A stretch of DNA of 25,862 bases from CAYGAW01 sp964347945. GTDB lineage: Bacteria > Chloroflexota > Anaerolineae > UBA7937 > B3-Chlor. Shown here piece after piece: positions 7,183 through 15,422 of the stretch; position 1 is the stretch's first letter; each line of letters starts with the position of its first letter. The DNA lies in assembly GCA_964347945.1 (NCBI GenBank), contig CAYGAW010000174.1:1-25862 (forward strand). The letters are read 5' to 3'. The translations under genes and the position numbers were made by a program. The notes under the pieces were generated by a model. The model was not told the DNA's origin and ran no database searches. It worked only from the letters and a program-made list of their open reading frames with translations.

Positions 7183-8526
7183 TCATTGTCCAGGTGAGGG
7201 AGCGCCAACCCGGAAGATATTCTCCCGATGGCTCTTGACCTCCCTGGTGGCATTCATGCTGTCAATCACCAGGGGGGCGTGGCTCACGATCGACTCATAG
7301 TCATAGGAACTGTGGCCCGCCGCGATGACGACGCAATCCTGGCCCTCTAGGAGGTCTTGCGTGAGAGGAGTGGAGTTGAGGGTGGTTTCCTCGGAGTAGA
7401 ACACGTCTCTTCCAACGGTGAACTGAGGGACGTGGGGATCGTTATAGGAGACCTGGGCGCCTCCACTCAGCAACAGTTCGATAACACGCTGTGCCGGGGA
7501 GTTGCGGGCATCGTCCACGTCGGGCTTGAACGATACTCCCAGCACCAGCACCTTGGCGCCTTGCAGTGTCTTGCCGCGAGCGTTGAGAGCCTCGCTTGTC
7601 TTGGTCAAGACGTGGTAAGGCATGCTCTGGTTCAGCTCGGCCGCTAACTCGATGAATCGGGGGTAGAAGTCGTATTCTCGGGCCTTCCAGAACAGATAGT
7701 AGGGATCCACGGGCACGCAGTGTCCCCCCACGCCTGGCCCTGGATAGAAAGGCATGAAGCCGAAGGGCTTGGTCGAGGCGGCGTCGATCACCTCCCAGAT
7801 GTCGATACCCATCCGTTCGCTGAGCTTCGCCAACTCGTTGATCAGTGCGATGTTGACGCTGCGGTAGATGTTCTCCAGCAGCTTGGTCATCTCGGCGGCC
7901 CGAGGCGAGGACACGAGATGCACATCGGGCATCAGTTGGCTCAGCAGCTGTTGGGCCAATTCTCCGCACCGAGGAGAGACACCGCCGACCACTTTAGGGG
8001 TGTTTGTGACGGTATATTGCCTGTCGCCTGGATTGATGCGCTCCGGTGAGAAAGCCAGGTGGAAATCCTGGCCCGCCAGCAGGCCTGAGCTCTCCAGAAT
8101 GGGAAGGACATCCTCCTCTGTCGTGCCAGGGTGTGTGGTGCTCTGCAGGACGATCAATTGCCCCTGCTTCAGGCGCTGCGCTATCTCCTGGGTGGCCGCC
8201 ACCACGTAGGACAGGTCGGGAGTCTTAGCCTTCGTGAAGGGCGTTGGCACGCAGATGAAGATGACGTCCACATCTTTGAGCACATCATAGTCAACGGTGG
8301 CGCTCAGATACCCTGCCTGTATTACTTCTGCCACGTCGGCGCTATCGACATCCTGAATGTAGCTTTGACCTTCATTGATGGCCCCAACCTTCGTCTCATC
8401 CACATCCAGCCCTGCTACGGAAAACCCAAGGCGGGCGAACTCTACTGCCAAGGGCAGTCCCACGTACCCCAGGCCGATCACGCAGATGCGAGCTTCCCTT
8501 TGGTTGATGCTATGCTCCAGGTCCAT
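7183..8526 (-). CDS. Nucleotide-sugar 6-dehydrogenase (UDP-GlcNAc/ManNAc dehydrogenase type)
   Basis: A 447-aa protein. The ATG at 8526 follows GGAGGG at good spacing; a TTG 12 nt upstream is less likely. The NAD-binding motif is VIGLGYVGLPLA (16-27). A STTHPGTTEE block and SPERINPGD follow, and the catalytic loop GVGGHCVPVDP carries the nucleophilic cysteine at 270. The C-terminal UDP-binding domain contains GVSFKPDVDDARNSPA. The motif set fits WbpA/WecC-like enzymes that oxidise the C6 of UDP-N-acetylhexosamines to uronic acids, rather than classic UDP-glucose dehydrogenase, though the substrate is inferred. The start overlaps the end of the WecA-like gene by 17 nt, which indicates translational coupling within a glycan operon. 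Confidence 0.9.
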   Translation of the reverse strand: MDLEHSINQREARICVIGLGYVGLPLAVEFARLGFSVAGLDVDETKVGAINEGQSYIQDVDSADVAEVIQAGYLSATVDYDVLKDVDVIFICVPTPFTKAKTPDLSYVVAATQEIAQRLKQGQLIVLQSTTHPGTTEEDVLPILESSGLLAGQDFHLAFSPERINPGDRQYTVTNTPKVVGGVSPRCGELAQQLLSQLMPDVHLVSSPRAAEMTKLLENIYRSVNIALINELAKLSERMGIDIWEVIDAASTKPFGFMPFYPGPGVGGHCVPVDPYYLFWKAREYDFYPRFIELAAELNQSMPYHVLTKTSEALNARGKTLQGAKVLVLGVSFKPDVDDARNSPAQRVIELLLSGGAQVSYNDPHVPQFTVGRDVFYSEETTLNSTPLTQDLLEGQDCVVIAAGHSSYDYESIVSHAPLVIDSMNATREVKSHRENIFRVGAPSPGQ

Positions 8527-9532
8527 CTCGCCCTCCAACTGGCGGCACCCTTTCCAGGACGACCAGACTTATCAGTCCCACTACCAGCAACGCCGCTCCC
8601 ATCAGGTAGGCTTGCAGTGGATCGGCAACCATGATGAAGACGGCGGCTAGTCCCAAAGCACAGCACACCAGATAAAGGAACACGACTGCCTGCCTCTGAG
8701 ACAGACCCATCGCTACCAGACGATGCGACACGTGATCTCTACCGGGATGGATGAGGGGGTTCATGCCCTGGCGCAGACGGGAGATGACCACCAGTGTCGT
8801 GTCGAAGATGGGCACACCCAAGACCACGACGGGGATCATCCAGGTCACCATGGCTGGTCGGCCTGGGAAACGGAGCTTGATGCCCACCACCGCCAGGATG
8901 AAGCCCAGGAACATACTGCCCGCATCGCCCATGAAGATGGTAGCCGGATTGAAGTTGTAATACAGGAACCCGACGCAGGCCCCCATGAGGGCCGCCGCCA
9001 TGCTCGCCACCAAATACTGCCCGTTCATGGCCGCGAACAAGAGGAAGAAGCCGGCGGCAACGGCTCCTACCCCCCCAGATAGCCCGTCCATGTTGTCCAA
9101 GAGGTTCAAGGCGTTGGTAATGCCCAGCATCCACAGGAAGGTCATCGCCACATTGAGCGTGGAGTAGGGCAAGAAACTCACCTGGACGCCAGAAATGATC
9201 ACGATGGCAGCGGCTGCGGCCTGGCCCAGCAGCTTGAGTATGGGACGCAACCCCCATCGGTCATCCCAGATACCTAGAAAGGAGACGATGCTGGCGCCGA
9301 CGAGAATGCTGATCAACTGGGAAAGCACCCACCGCTCTCCGAAGAGCAGCAGGGCGGCAATGAAGGCCAAATAGATAGCGATCCCACCCAGCAGCGGTAC
9401 CGGGGCCTGGTGTAGTTTGCGAGCATGGGGTTCATCGACGATGCCCAAGCCGTTGGCCAGTCGGCGTACGATGGGCGTGGCACCGAGAACCAGGAATAGC
9501 GCGCTGGCAAAGATGAGCAGCAAGTTGATCAC
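8510..9532 (-). CDS. WecA/MraY-family polyprenyl-phosphate sugar-1-phosphate transferase
   Basis: A 340-aa protein. The GTG at 9532 has GGAGGAG 8 nt upstream and overlaps the upstream stop as GTGA. Frames extending further back only read the TPR gene out of frame. About ten membrane helices are visible. Family motifs are present in order: GIWDDRWGL (from 87), NLLDNMDGLSGG (143-154), IFMGDAGSMFLGF (199-211) and HPGRDHVSHRL (262-272). These form the Mg2+/UDP-sugar site. Such enzymes transfer HexNAc-1-phosphate from UDP-sugar to undecaprenyl phosphate at the cytoplasmic membrane, starting polymer synthesis. The neighbours (O-antigen ligase, dehydrogenase) favour a WecA/TagO-like role over peptidoglycan MraY. 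Confidence 0.92.
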   Translation of the reverse strand: MINLLLIFASALFLVLGATPIVRRLANGLGIVDEPHARKLHQAPVPLLGGIAIYLAFIAALLLFGERWVLSQLISILVGASIVSFLGIWDDRWGLRPILKLLGQAAAAAIVIISGVQVSFLPYSTLNVAMTFLWMLGITNALNLLDNMDGLSGGVGAVAAGFFLLFAAMNGQYLVASMAAALMGACVGFLYYNFNPATIFMGDAGSMFLGFILAVVGIKLRFPGRPAMVTWMIPVVVLGVPIFDTTLVVISRLRQGMNPLIHPGRDHVSHRLVAMGLSQRQAVVFLYLVCCALGLAAVFIMVADPLQAYLMGAALLVVGLISLVVLERVPPVGGRDGPGA

Positions 9533-12500
9533 CGAGTCAACTCCTCCAGTCCATCGATGAAGCTGTCCCAGGCAGGTTTCTCTTCCTGGCTTGCCAGCTC
9601 CCGGGCAATCAGCGCTTCCTGCAAAGCTTCTTCGATGCGCACCAGATCCCGGTAGATGATGGCCAGGTTCCGGTGAGCCTGGTAGTTGTTGGGGGCGAGT
9701 TCTATGGCCCGTTGACAGTGCTCCACCGCTTCTTCCAGTTTCCCCTGTTGGGCCAGGAAGGTGCAAAGTTGGATGTGAGGCTTGACGTCTCTCGGAGTAA
9801 TCTTTAAGACTTGCTGGTAGGCCTCCGCCGCCTCCTCTGTGTCGCCCAGCATCGTATAAGCGTCCGCCAGCAATATATACGTCTGTGCAAACTGGGCATC
9901 GAGGGCCAGAGACTGCTGGTACTTCTCGATGGCCTCTTCGTATTTTCCGACGATGAAGTAGACCAGGCCCCACTCGTTGAACAGGACAGCGTTATGTGGG
10001 CTCAAGGTGGTAGCATCCTCGTAGTAGCTCACCGCCTGCTCCCATCTTTGCTGAAGGTCCTCGGGATCTGCACTGGCCTCGGCCCACATACGGTACATGC
10101 GACCAAGGTTGGCCGAGTGATCCGTGTTCAGGAGGTTGAGATCCTTGGCTCTGTTCAACACGACCAGGCCGCTGTTGAAGAGCCCATCGGTGCTGAGGGC
10201 AGCGACTTCCTGAGGGGCCAGACGTAGGAAGTCCTCCATGGTGTCGGGTTCGAAGGCGACTCCCCCCTCTTGTCCTCTGAGGGTTCTGGCCTTCTCCAGG
10301 ATCGCTCGCGCTGCGAACAGATGGTACCAGTCCTGTTCGGGGGCTAGACGCATGGACTCCTCGTAGAGGGCTATACTGGCATCCCACTGTTCGGCCCCAT
10401 CCCAGTTCAGCCCCTGTTTGTAGTGGATGTCAGCCCTCACAATGTTGACGTTGGTGCTGAGTATGAGAACAGCGGCGCTGGCCATGAGGACGATGAGAAT
10501 CGCCATGCTTGGCCAATGACCAAACGCCCTCGGAAGCCTGCGCTCTGTGATGAGCGCCAAGGCAACGAGGAAGATGCATACAAAGACAGTGGCGTAGTAA
10601 AGCAGAATGGTGTTGGAGAGGAGTTGAGCGTAGGTCACCACATCATCGATGTTTCTCACTTCGGGTTGATGGCTCACTATGCTGTAGTGGACAAGCATGA
10701 AGGGGATGAAGATGGCCAGGGTGATGATGACATATGTCACAAGAGCAATCAGTACCCCACCTTGCGCCCGCTCTGACGCTTCTCTCCCCCTCTCAAACAT
10801 GATAATGGCTCCGCCCGAGAGCCAGGTCAACGCCAGCAACCAGGGAATGCTGAACCCCGTGGCTGCCGGGTCGGTACCGGCGATGATGAGGTCGAAGCCC
10901 AGGGTAGCCACGATCAGTCCCATCAAGATGGAGAGCGGTACGAGGTCGACAACCTTTCTCCATAAGGTATTCCCTGCGATGCTTCGCGGTTGTCCTCTTC
11001 TGGTCTTCCTACGTCGCCGAGTCCTTCGGGACCTAGCGGAGCCTGTGGAGGGCCGAGTTGGGGCCTCAGCGTCTGGTTCGGGGACGGGTAGGTGCCATAG
11101 AGAGAGACCTACGACGACCAACAGGGCCGCGTAAACCCAGAAGTACGTGCGAGTAGCAGCGACAGCGATTCCGAAGTGGATTTCGATGAAGTGAGCGACG
11201 ATGGCAGAAAACAGGGCGATGAGCAATATCTGATCTCTGGAGGAGATCCTCAGTCCTTCCCCCTCCTCTCGAGATAGGAAGAGGGCGTGAATGACCAGAT
11301 ACGCAAGGAAACCGAAGGCGATTCCAACCGCGAGAGCCACCCCTGCGAAGCGCCAAGTGCCCTCCAATAGTCGAGTGCCCAGGGCGAAGGATACTCCACC
11401 CAAGATCCACAAGACGACGTAGATCGTGCGCTGCAACCGATCTCTCGCGAACCCCAGCCATTTCAGACCGTAGTAGAAGAGACTGCCAAAGAGGAACATG
11501 TAGGCGATAAACCCTATCCACCCGGTCATCGCCAAGGCGTCGAAGGTCTCGTTATGGGAGCGATCTGGAGAGGCATTGCGGGCCTCGTAGTGGGCGAGGT
11601 CGGGCGGATAGTATCTGTTGTAGGCCACATACATCGATTCTGGCCCGTAGCCTACCAGTGGGCGTATGATATTCAAGCTATCCAGGTCGTCCGGGGGCAG
11701 GCCTATCGGTTCGTGTCGGCCAATCAGATCGAGGACCCCTTCCCAGATCAGGACTCGCACCTTACCGGTACCACTCTCTGTGTCGAAGACCCTGCCCAGG
11801 CGGCCAACGTAGGGGATGTTTCGCAAGGGTGCCAGGGGGCTGGTGGGCACGTTCAGGACTGCCAGGAGCAAGATGCCGGCCAGGGCTGCCCCCGCGGCTC
11901 CCACCCAAAGCCATGTCAGCCTGCGTCTCACCCCGAGGATGAACACGAAGACGAATAGCCCCACGAGCAGCCCTAGCCAGGGACCACGGCTCTTGGTGAA
12001 GAAGATGCAGATCACCTGGATGGTGAGAATGAACCCATACAGGACCCCCAGCAGATGGGAAGCGATGGCTTCTTCACGAAACGTGAACCAGAAGGAGACT
12101 ACGAAGAGGAGCATTAAGCCCCCCAAGGCCACGAACTCTGCGAACGCGCCACCGGTCAGAACCACGTAGTTCAACCGAAAGATCAGGAGCAGGAAGTAGG
12201 ACAACGCGAGGGATTGGCCTGCGAACAGCATGACGTGTGCAGCGGTCCACGCCGCCGGTGGCCGGTGTTTCCTCCTTGCAATGAACAGGAAGAATAGCAC
12301 CATCAACAGAGATGCCACCAGGCTGCTGGCTAGAAGTAGATAGTAGGTCACTCCGCCAGCCACGTGCTTGACATCGGAGACGAAGAAGAGTTGATAGGCA
12401 AAGATGTACGCCAGACAAAGGGCCTGGAGGGCAAGGATCACCACATAGGTGACGGCGTTTGAGAGTTGCGAGGGGCCGGCCATTCTCTCTTCCGGACGTG

Positions 12501-13155
12501 CCCTCGGCGTGTCGAACGACCGAAGGTTGATTATGAACCGGGCGATCGTCACGGGAACAACCATGATCAGATAAGCCGCCACGAAGATGGCATTGCCCAT
12601 GTTCGACGCCACCCGTGCTGTGACGTCACCACCCCAGGGCAGGGGGTCCAGTTGGAAATGCTGGATGATGCCGTAGAGACTTATGGGGAAGCTGGCGATG
12701 ATAATGATGGTTAGCAAACGTTCCAGCTGCTGACGCGAACGAAGCGTGTTCAGCATTAGCATGAAGACGACCACATAGCACAGGAACGTATACGTGCCTT
12801 GCAGACGCTGATACGATCCCCAGAAGCTCACCCTGGGAACAACTGAGGTGAGGGTGGTGAGGATGTAGACCCCAACCATTATCAAAGTGGGAATCACCAA
12901 CGGCAAGCGAACGAAGTTCAGCAGTCCTGAGCCCTCCTTTGCCGGTGGGCTGCTGCTTCTCCCAAGCCACTCCTCCAGCGCCTTCACCAGCCAGGCGACG
13001 GCCATCACCAAAGCGATGGAACGCAGGATGCTGAGCTTGTCAGGCTCGAAGACCCGGCTGCTGTAGACGTTGAAGAACAAGGGCACGACTACCACCGCAG
13101 CCAGCCAGCCAGCCTCGATGAGTCGCTCGCAGAAAACGGCCAGTTTGGTTTGCAT
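9529..13155 (-). CDS. Very large O-antigen ligase/polymerase (Wzy_C) with C-terminal TPR domain
   Basis: A 1208-aa protein. The ATG at 13155 has AGGA 6 nt upstream; a GTG at 13173 has none. Many hydrophobic segments fill residues 15-680. Within them are a Wzy_C-type stretch (KSRGPWLGLLVGLFVFVFIL) and a large external loop with GYGPESMY and DRSHNETFDALAMTGWIGF, including His534 of the Arg-x-His-Asn-type ligase motif. An arginine-rich loop at about 705-725 (RRTRRRRKTRRG) separates a second group of about five helices. The C-terminal third has TPR units, most clearly at 1042-1172 (EEAIEKYQQSLALD, EEAAEAYQQVLKITP, EEAVEHCQRAIELAP). Usual ligases are 400-500 aa. The role is transfer or polymerisation of lipid-linked glycan outside the membrane, with the TPR part a likely docking platform. 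Confidence 0.88.
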   Translation of the reverse strand: MQTKLAVFCERLIEAGWLAAVVVVPLFFNVYSSRVFEPDKLSILRSIALVMAVAWLVKALEEWLGRSSSPPAKEGSGLLNFVRLPLVIPTLIMVGVYILTTLTSVVPRVSFWGSYQRLQGTYTFLCYVVVFMLMLNTLRSRQQLERLLTIIIIASFPISLYGIIQHFQLDPLPWGGDVTARVASNMGNAIFVAAYLIMVVPVTIARFIINLRSFDTPRARPEERMAGPSQLSNAVTYVVILALQALCLAYIFAYQLFFVSDVKHVAGGVTYYLLLASSLVASLLMVLFFLFIARRKHRPPAAWTAAHVMLFAGQSLALSYFLLLIFRLNYVVLTGGAFAEFVALGGLMLLFVVSFWFTFREEAIASHLLGVLYGFILTIQVICIFFTKSRGPWLGLLVGLFVFVFILGVRRRLTWLWVGAAGAALAGILLLAVLNVPTSPLAPLRNIPYVGRLGRVFDTESGTGKVRVLIWEGVLDLIGRHEPIGLPPDDLDSLNIIRPLVGYGPESMYVAYNRYYPPDLAHYEARNASPDRSHNETFDALAMTGWIGFIAYMFLFGSLFYYGLKWLGFARDRLQRTIYVVLWILGGVSFALGTRLLEGTWRFAGVALAVGIAFGFLAYLVIHALFLSREEGEGLRISSRDQILLIALFSAIVAHFIEIHFGIAVAATRTYFWVYAALLVVVGLSLWHLPVPEPDAEAPTRPSTGSARSRRTRRRRKTRRGQPRSIAGNTLWRKVVDLVPLSILMGLIVATLGFDLIIAGTDPAATGFSIPWLLALTWLSGGAIIMFERGREASERAQGGVLIALVTYVIITLAIFIPFMLVHYSIVSHQPEVRNIDDVVTYAQLLSNTILLYYATVFVCIFLVALALITERRLPRAFGHWPSMAILIVLMASAAVLILSTNVNIVRADIHYKQGLNWDGAEQWDASIALYEESMRLAPEQDWYHLFAARAILEKARTLRGQEGGVAFEPDTMEDFLRLAPQEVAALSTDGLFNSGLVVLNRAKDLNLLNTDHSANLGRMYRMWAEASADPEDLQQRWEQAVSYYEDATTLSPHNAVLFNEWGLVYFIVGKYEEAIEKYQQSLALDAQFAQTYILLADAYTMLGDTEEAAEAYQQVLKITPRDVKPHIQLCTFLAQQGKLEEAVEHCQRAIELAPNNYQAHRNLAIIYRDLVRIEEALQEALIARELASQEEKPAWDSFIDGLEELTR
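9541..9547 (-). promoter_or_regulatory. Ribosome binding site deciding the WecA-like start
   Basis: GGAGGAG on the minus strand lies 8 nt before the GTG at 9532, inside the end of the upstream TPR gene. It fixes the start of the 340-aa protein and supports coupled translation. Confidence 0.65.
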
Positions 13156-13201
13156 GGTCAGTCCTATCTGCACATGGACGTCGTCCGCTGAGAAGAGCTC
13201 C

Positions 13202-13218
13202 TGAGATGCTTCATCTCA
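13202..13218 (-). other. Small hairpin in the leader of the O-antigen ligase gene
   Basis: TGAGATG and CATCTCA form a perfect 7-bp stem with a 3-nt loop, in the 113-nt gap between the SDR stop codon at 13269 and the ligase ATG. No U-tract follows on the minus strand, so it could be a weak terminator or an mRNA processing/stability element. Confidence 0.3.
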
Positions 13219-13268
13219 ATCGCTCAGCTTGCACCTAATCTCTGTCACGTGCGGGCGCTGGTTGTGGA

Positions 13269-14192
13269 CTAGATTGCCTTCTCATAGTGGGAAAGCATCA
13301 ACCGCAGACCCTCGTCTATGCTTACCTTGGCCTCGAACCCCAGTACCTTCCTGGCCAGGCTGGTTTCTGCGACCAGACGGGACACCCCTCCGCTTTGGGT
13401 TGGGTTGTGCAGAGAAAGCACTCTCTGATCCAGCAGATCCTCGATCTTCTTCAGGAGTTCGTTGATGCTTATCTCTTCGCCCGATCCGATATTGATAATG
13501 AGGCCGTTGACGTTGTCTGAGAGTCCCGCTGTGGTGAGAGCGGTGACGACATCGCTGATGTGGATAAAATCTCGAGTCTGCTTGCCGCTGCCGAAGATGA
13601 TGGGAGTGCTCCCGCTCAGGGCTTGGCTCACGAAATGTGGGATCACGGGTGGGTGTGACGGAGGAACCGCCTGTCCTGGCCCATAGGCATTGAAGATGCG
13701 CAACATGACTACCTCGATATCGTACAGCGCGCCGAGGCCGGAGAGATAGTATTCGGAGGCAATCTTGGTCACAGCATAAGGGTTCGGGGGGCGGACGGTG
13801 GCTGTTTCCTTCACGGGCTGCTCCTCCTGCTCGCCGTAGACGGTCCCCGAGGAGGCTAGAACGACCCGGCGGACACCGGCATCCCGGGCTGCGGTCATAA
13901 GGGCGACGGTCCCGCCCACATTCACCTCGTTGTATTCCACGGGGTACAGTATCGACTCCGAGACTGAAACCCGCGCCGCCAAATGAAATACAACCTCGAC
14001 GTCTCGCAGCAGGGTCCACAACTTGGGGATATCACGCACATCCCCTCGGGTGAAGGAGACAGCGCTGTCCACGGCGGATGGATCTCCGGAGCTCAGGTCA
14101 TCCAGCGCTCGGACACGGTGTCCCAGTCGGACCAGGTGATTGGCCAGGGCCGCGCCTATGAAACCCGCTCCGCCCGTGACCAAGATCTTCAT
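13269..14192 (-). CDS. SDR-family sugar-nucleotide epimerase (GalE-like)
   Basis: A 307-aa extended SDR of normal length. NAD-binding GGAGFIG (7-13), acidic Asp31/Asp32 after the second strand, HLAA (70-73), catalytic LASSGTVYG with Ser115, and YAVTK with Tyr139/Lys143 are all present. The substrate block RIFNAYGPGQ follows, and then FGSGKQTRDFIHISDVV. This fits UDP-glucose/UDP-GlcNAc 4-epimerases and close dTDP-sugar enzymes; the substrate cannot be fixed from sequence alone. Its ATG overlaps the stop of the preceding SDR gene by 4 nt (ATGA), so the two are translated as a pair and may act in consecutive steps. Confidence 0.9.
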   Translation of the reverse strand: MKILVTGGAGFIGAALANHLVRLGHRVRALDDLSSGDPSAVDSAVSFTRGDVRDIPKLWTLLRDVEVVFHLAARVSVSESILYPVEYNEVNVGGTVALMTAARDAGVRRVVLASSGTVYGEQEEQPVKETATVRPPNPYAVTKIASEYYLSGLGALYDIEVVMLRIFNAYGPGQAVPPSHPPVIPHFVSQALSGSTPIIFGSGKQTRDFIHISDVVTALTTAGLSDNVNGLIINIGSGEEISINELLKKIEDLLDQRVLSLHNPTQSGGVSRLVAETSLARKVLGFEAKVSIDEGLRLMLSHYEKAI

Positions 14193-15157
14193 CTTCTACT
14201 CCTGAACCAGGTGATAGTCTGCTCCAATCCCTCTGCCAACGATACCTGGGCCCTGAAGCCGACTATCTGTTCGGCCTGACCCACGTCAGGCACACGACGC
14301 CTGGTGTCCTCGAAATGATCACCGTACTCTTGCTCGTAAGGCACGAGAACCACTTCCGACGAAGAGGTTGTCATCTTCTTGATCGTATGCGCGAGGTCGA
14401 GAATCGCCGTCTCTTCAGACCGCGCTATGTTCAGTATCGCCCCCTTGGCATCGTCAACTGTGGCGGCCAGCACGGTTCCCTCCACCGTGTCATCGATGTA
14501 GGTGAAGCAGCGGGTCTGTCGTCCATCGCCGTGAACGGTAATAGGGCGACCGTCCAGTGCCTGATTGACGAATTTCGCTATCACGCTGCCGTAGCCCAGG
14601 GGATCCATGCGGGGCCCGTAGGAGTTGAAGTAGCGGAGGATCACCACGGGGAGTTTCTTCTGGCGGCGATAGGCCAGAGCCAGGTGTTCGTCGAGGGCTT
14701 TGGCTGTCGAATAGCACCATCGAGAAACTCGCGTCGAGCCCATGAGGCAGTCGTCGTCTTCGGCCAAAGGAGAGTTCGTACTCTTGCCGTAAACCTCAGA
14801 CGAAGAGGCCAATACCACTCTTGATCCAAGGCGGGAAGCGAAGCGGAGCACGTTTTCCGTTCCCCACACGTTGGTCATCATCGCTTGCAGGGGGTCAGCG
14901 AGGACGTACTTGACGCCCACCACTGCCGCCAGATGACATATCAGGTCACACTCGCCTATCAGTTCCTCCATCAAGCGGTGATCGAGGATGTCCCCTTCGA
15001 CGAAGCGGAAACGTGGCTCGTCAAGATTGTGCTCGATATTGGCTAGCTTGCCCAGTGAGAGGTTGTCCACGACGACAACTTGATGTGCATCGGCCAGCAA
15101 TCTATCGACCAGATGCGAGCCGATGTAGCCTGCTCCACCCGTAACAAGAACGCGCAT
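14189..15157 (-). CDS. SDR-family sugar-nucleotide enzyme (UDP-glucuronate decarboxylase/epimerase-like)
   Basis: A 322-aa extended SDR. GGAGYIG (7-13), HLAAVVGVKYV (75-85), ASSSEVYG (117-124) and RWCYSTAK with Tyr149/Lys153 are visible, followed by RYFNSYGPRMDP and GDGRQTRCFTYIDD. The 'RW.Y..aK' and 'G.Q.RCFT.I.D' patterns recall ArnA-C/UXS-type UDP-glucuronate decarboxylases more than GalE, although the missing usual 'R' context leaves epimerase or dehydratase possible. It is the first gene after a 265-nt gap that holds a candidate minus-strand promoter. It shares a 4-nt ATGA overlap with the next SDR. Confidence 0.88.
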   Translation of the reverse strand: MRVLVTGGAGYIGSHLVDRLLADAHQVVVVDNLSLGKLANIEHNLDEPRFRFVEGDILDHRLMEELIGECDLICHLAAVVGVKYVLADPLQAMMTNVWGTENVLRFASRLGSRVVLASSSEVYGKSTNSPLAEDDDCLMGSTRVSRWCYSTAKALDEHLALAYRRQKKLPVVILRYFNSYGPRMDPLGYGSVIAKFVNQALDGRPITVHGDGRQTRCFTYIDDTVEGTVLAATVDDAKGAILNIARSEETAILDLAHTIKKMTTSSSEVVLVPYEQEYGDHFEDTRRRVPDVGQAEQIVGFRAQVSLAEGLEQTITWFRSRR

Positions 15158-15265
15158 CTTATCTCAACATTCAACCTTCGTTGCCAGGCTGGCTACGAAT
15201 ATCGTGGCTGGCCGTGGCTGCCCCTTCGTGCCTCCACGCTCCGTGCCAGTCATTCTGGCTTGATA

Positions 15266-15294
15266 ATGATAGTGCAGGCGACATCGAAATTCAA
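15266..15294 (-). promoter_or_regulatory. Candidate promoter for the SDR/ligase part of the glycan operon
   Basis: On the minus strand TTGAAT (15294-15289) and TATCAT (15271-15266) are separated by exactly 17 nt. They match 4/6 and 5/6 bases of the sigma-70-type consensus. The start would be near 15259, leaving a leader of about 100 nt to the ATG at 15157. This suggests that the five to seven downstream genes can be transcribed independently of the glycosyltransferase. Confidence 0.45.
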
Positions 15295-15346
15295 TGGCCG
15301 GGGTCCCGGTTCCTGGCACAGGACTTGAGTCCACTGCCTGAACCTA

Positions 15347-15365
15347 TCGCAGTAACCCACTGCGA
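15347..15365 (-). terminator. Possible hairpin terminator after the GT4 gene
   Basis: TCGCAGT and ACTGCGA form a perfect 7-bp stem with a 5-nt loop, 58 nt after the GT4 stop codon and upstream of the candidate SDR promoter. A clear U-tract is absent, so confidence is low. Confidence 0.3.
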
Positions 15366-15422
15366 CGTCACTCAGCATAGGTCAGAGGAAGAGAGTTGGC
15401 CCTTTTCACGATATCAACACGG

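Noticed and set aside
9533..9973. Long N-terminal extension of the WecA-like protein
   Set aside because: It reads the TPR coding region out of frame. A GTG at 9532 has an ideal ribosome binding site and starts the first membrane helix.
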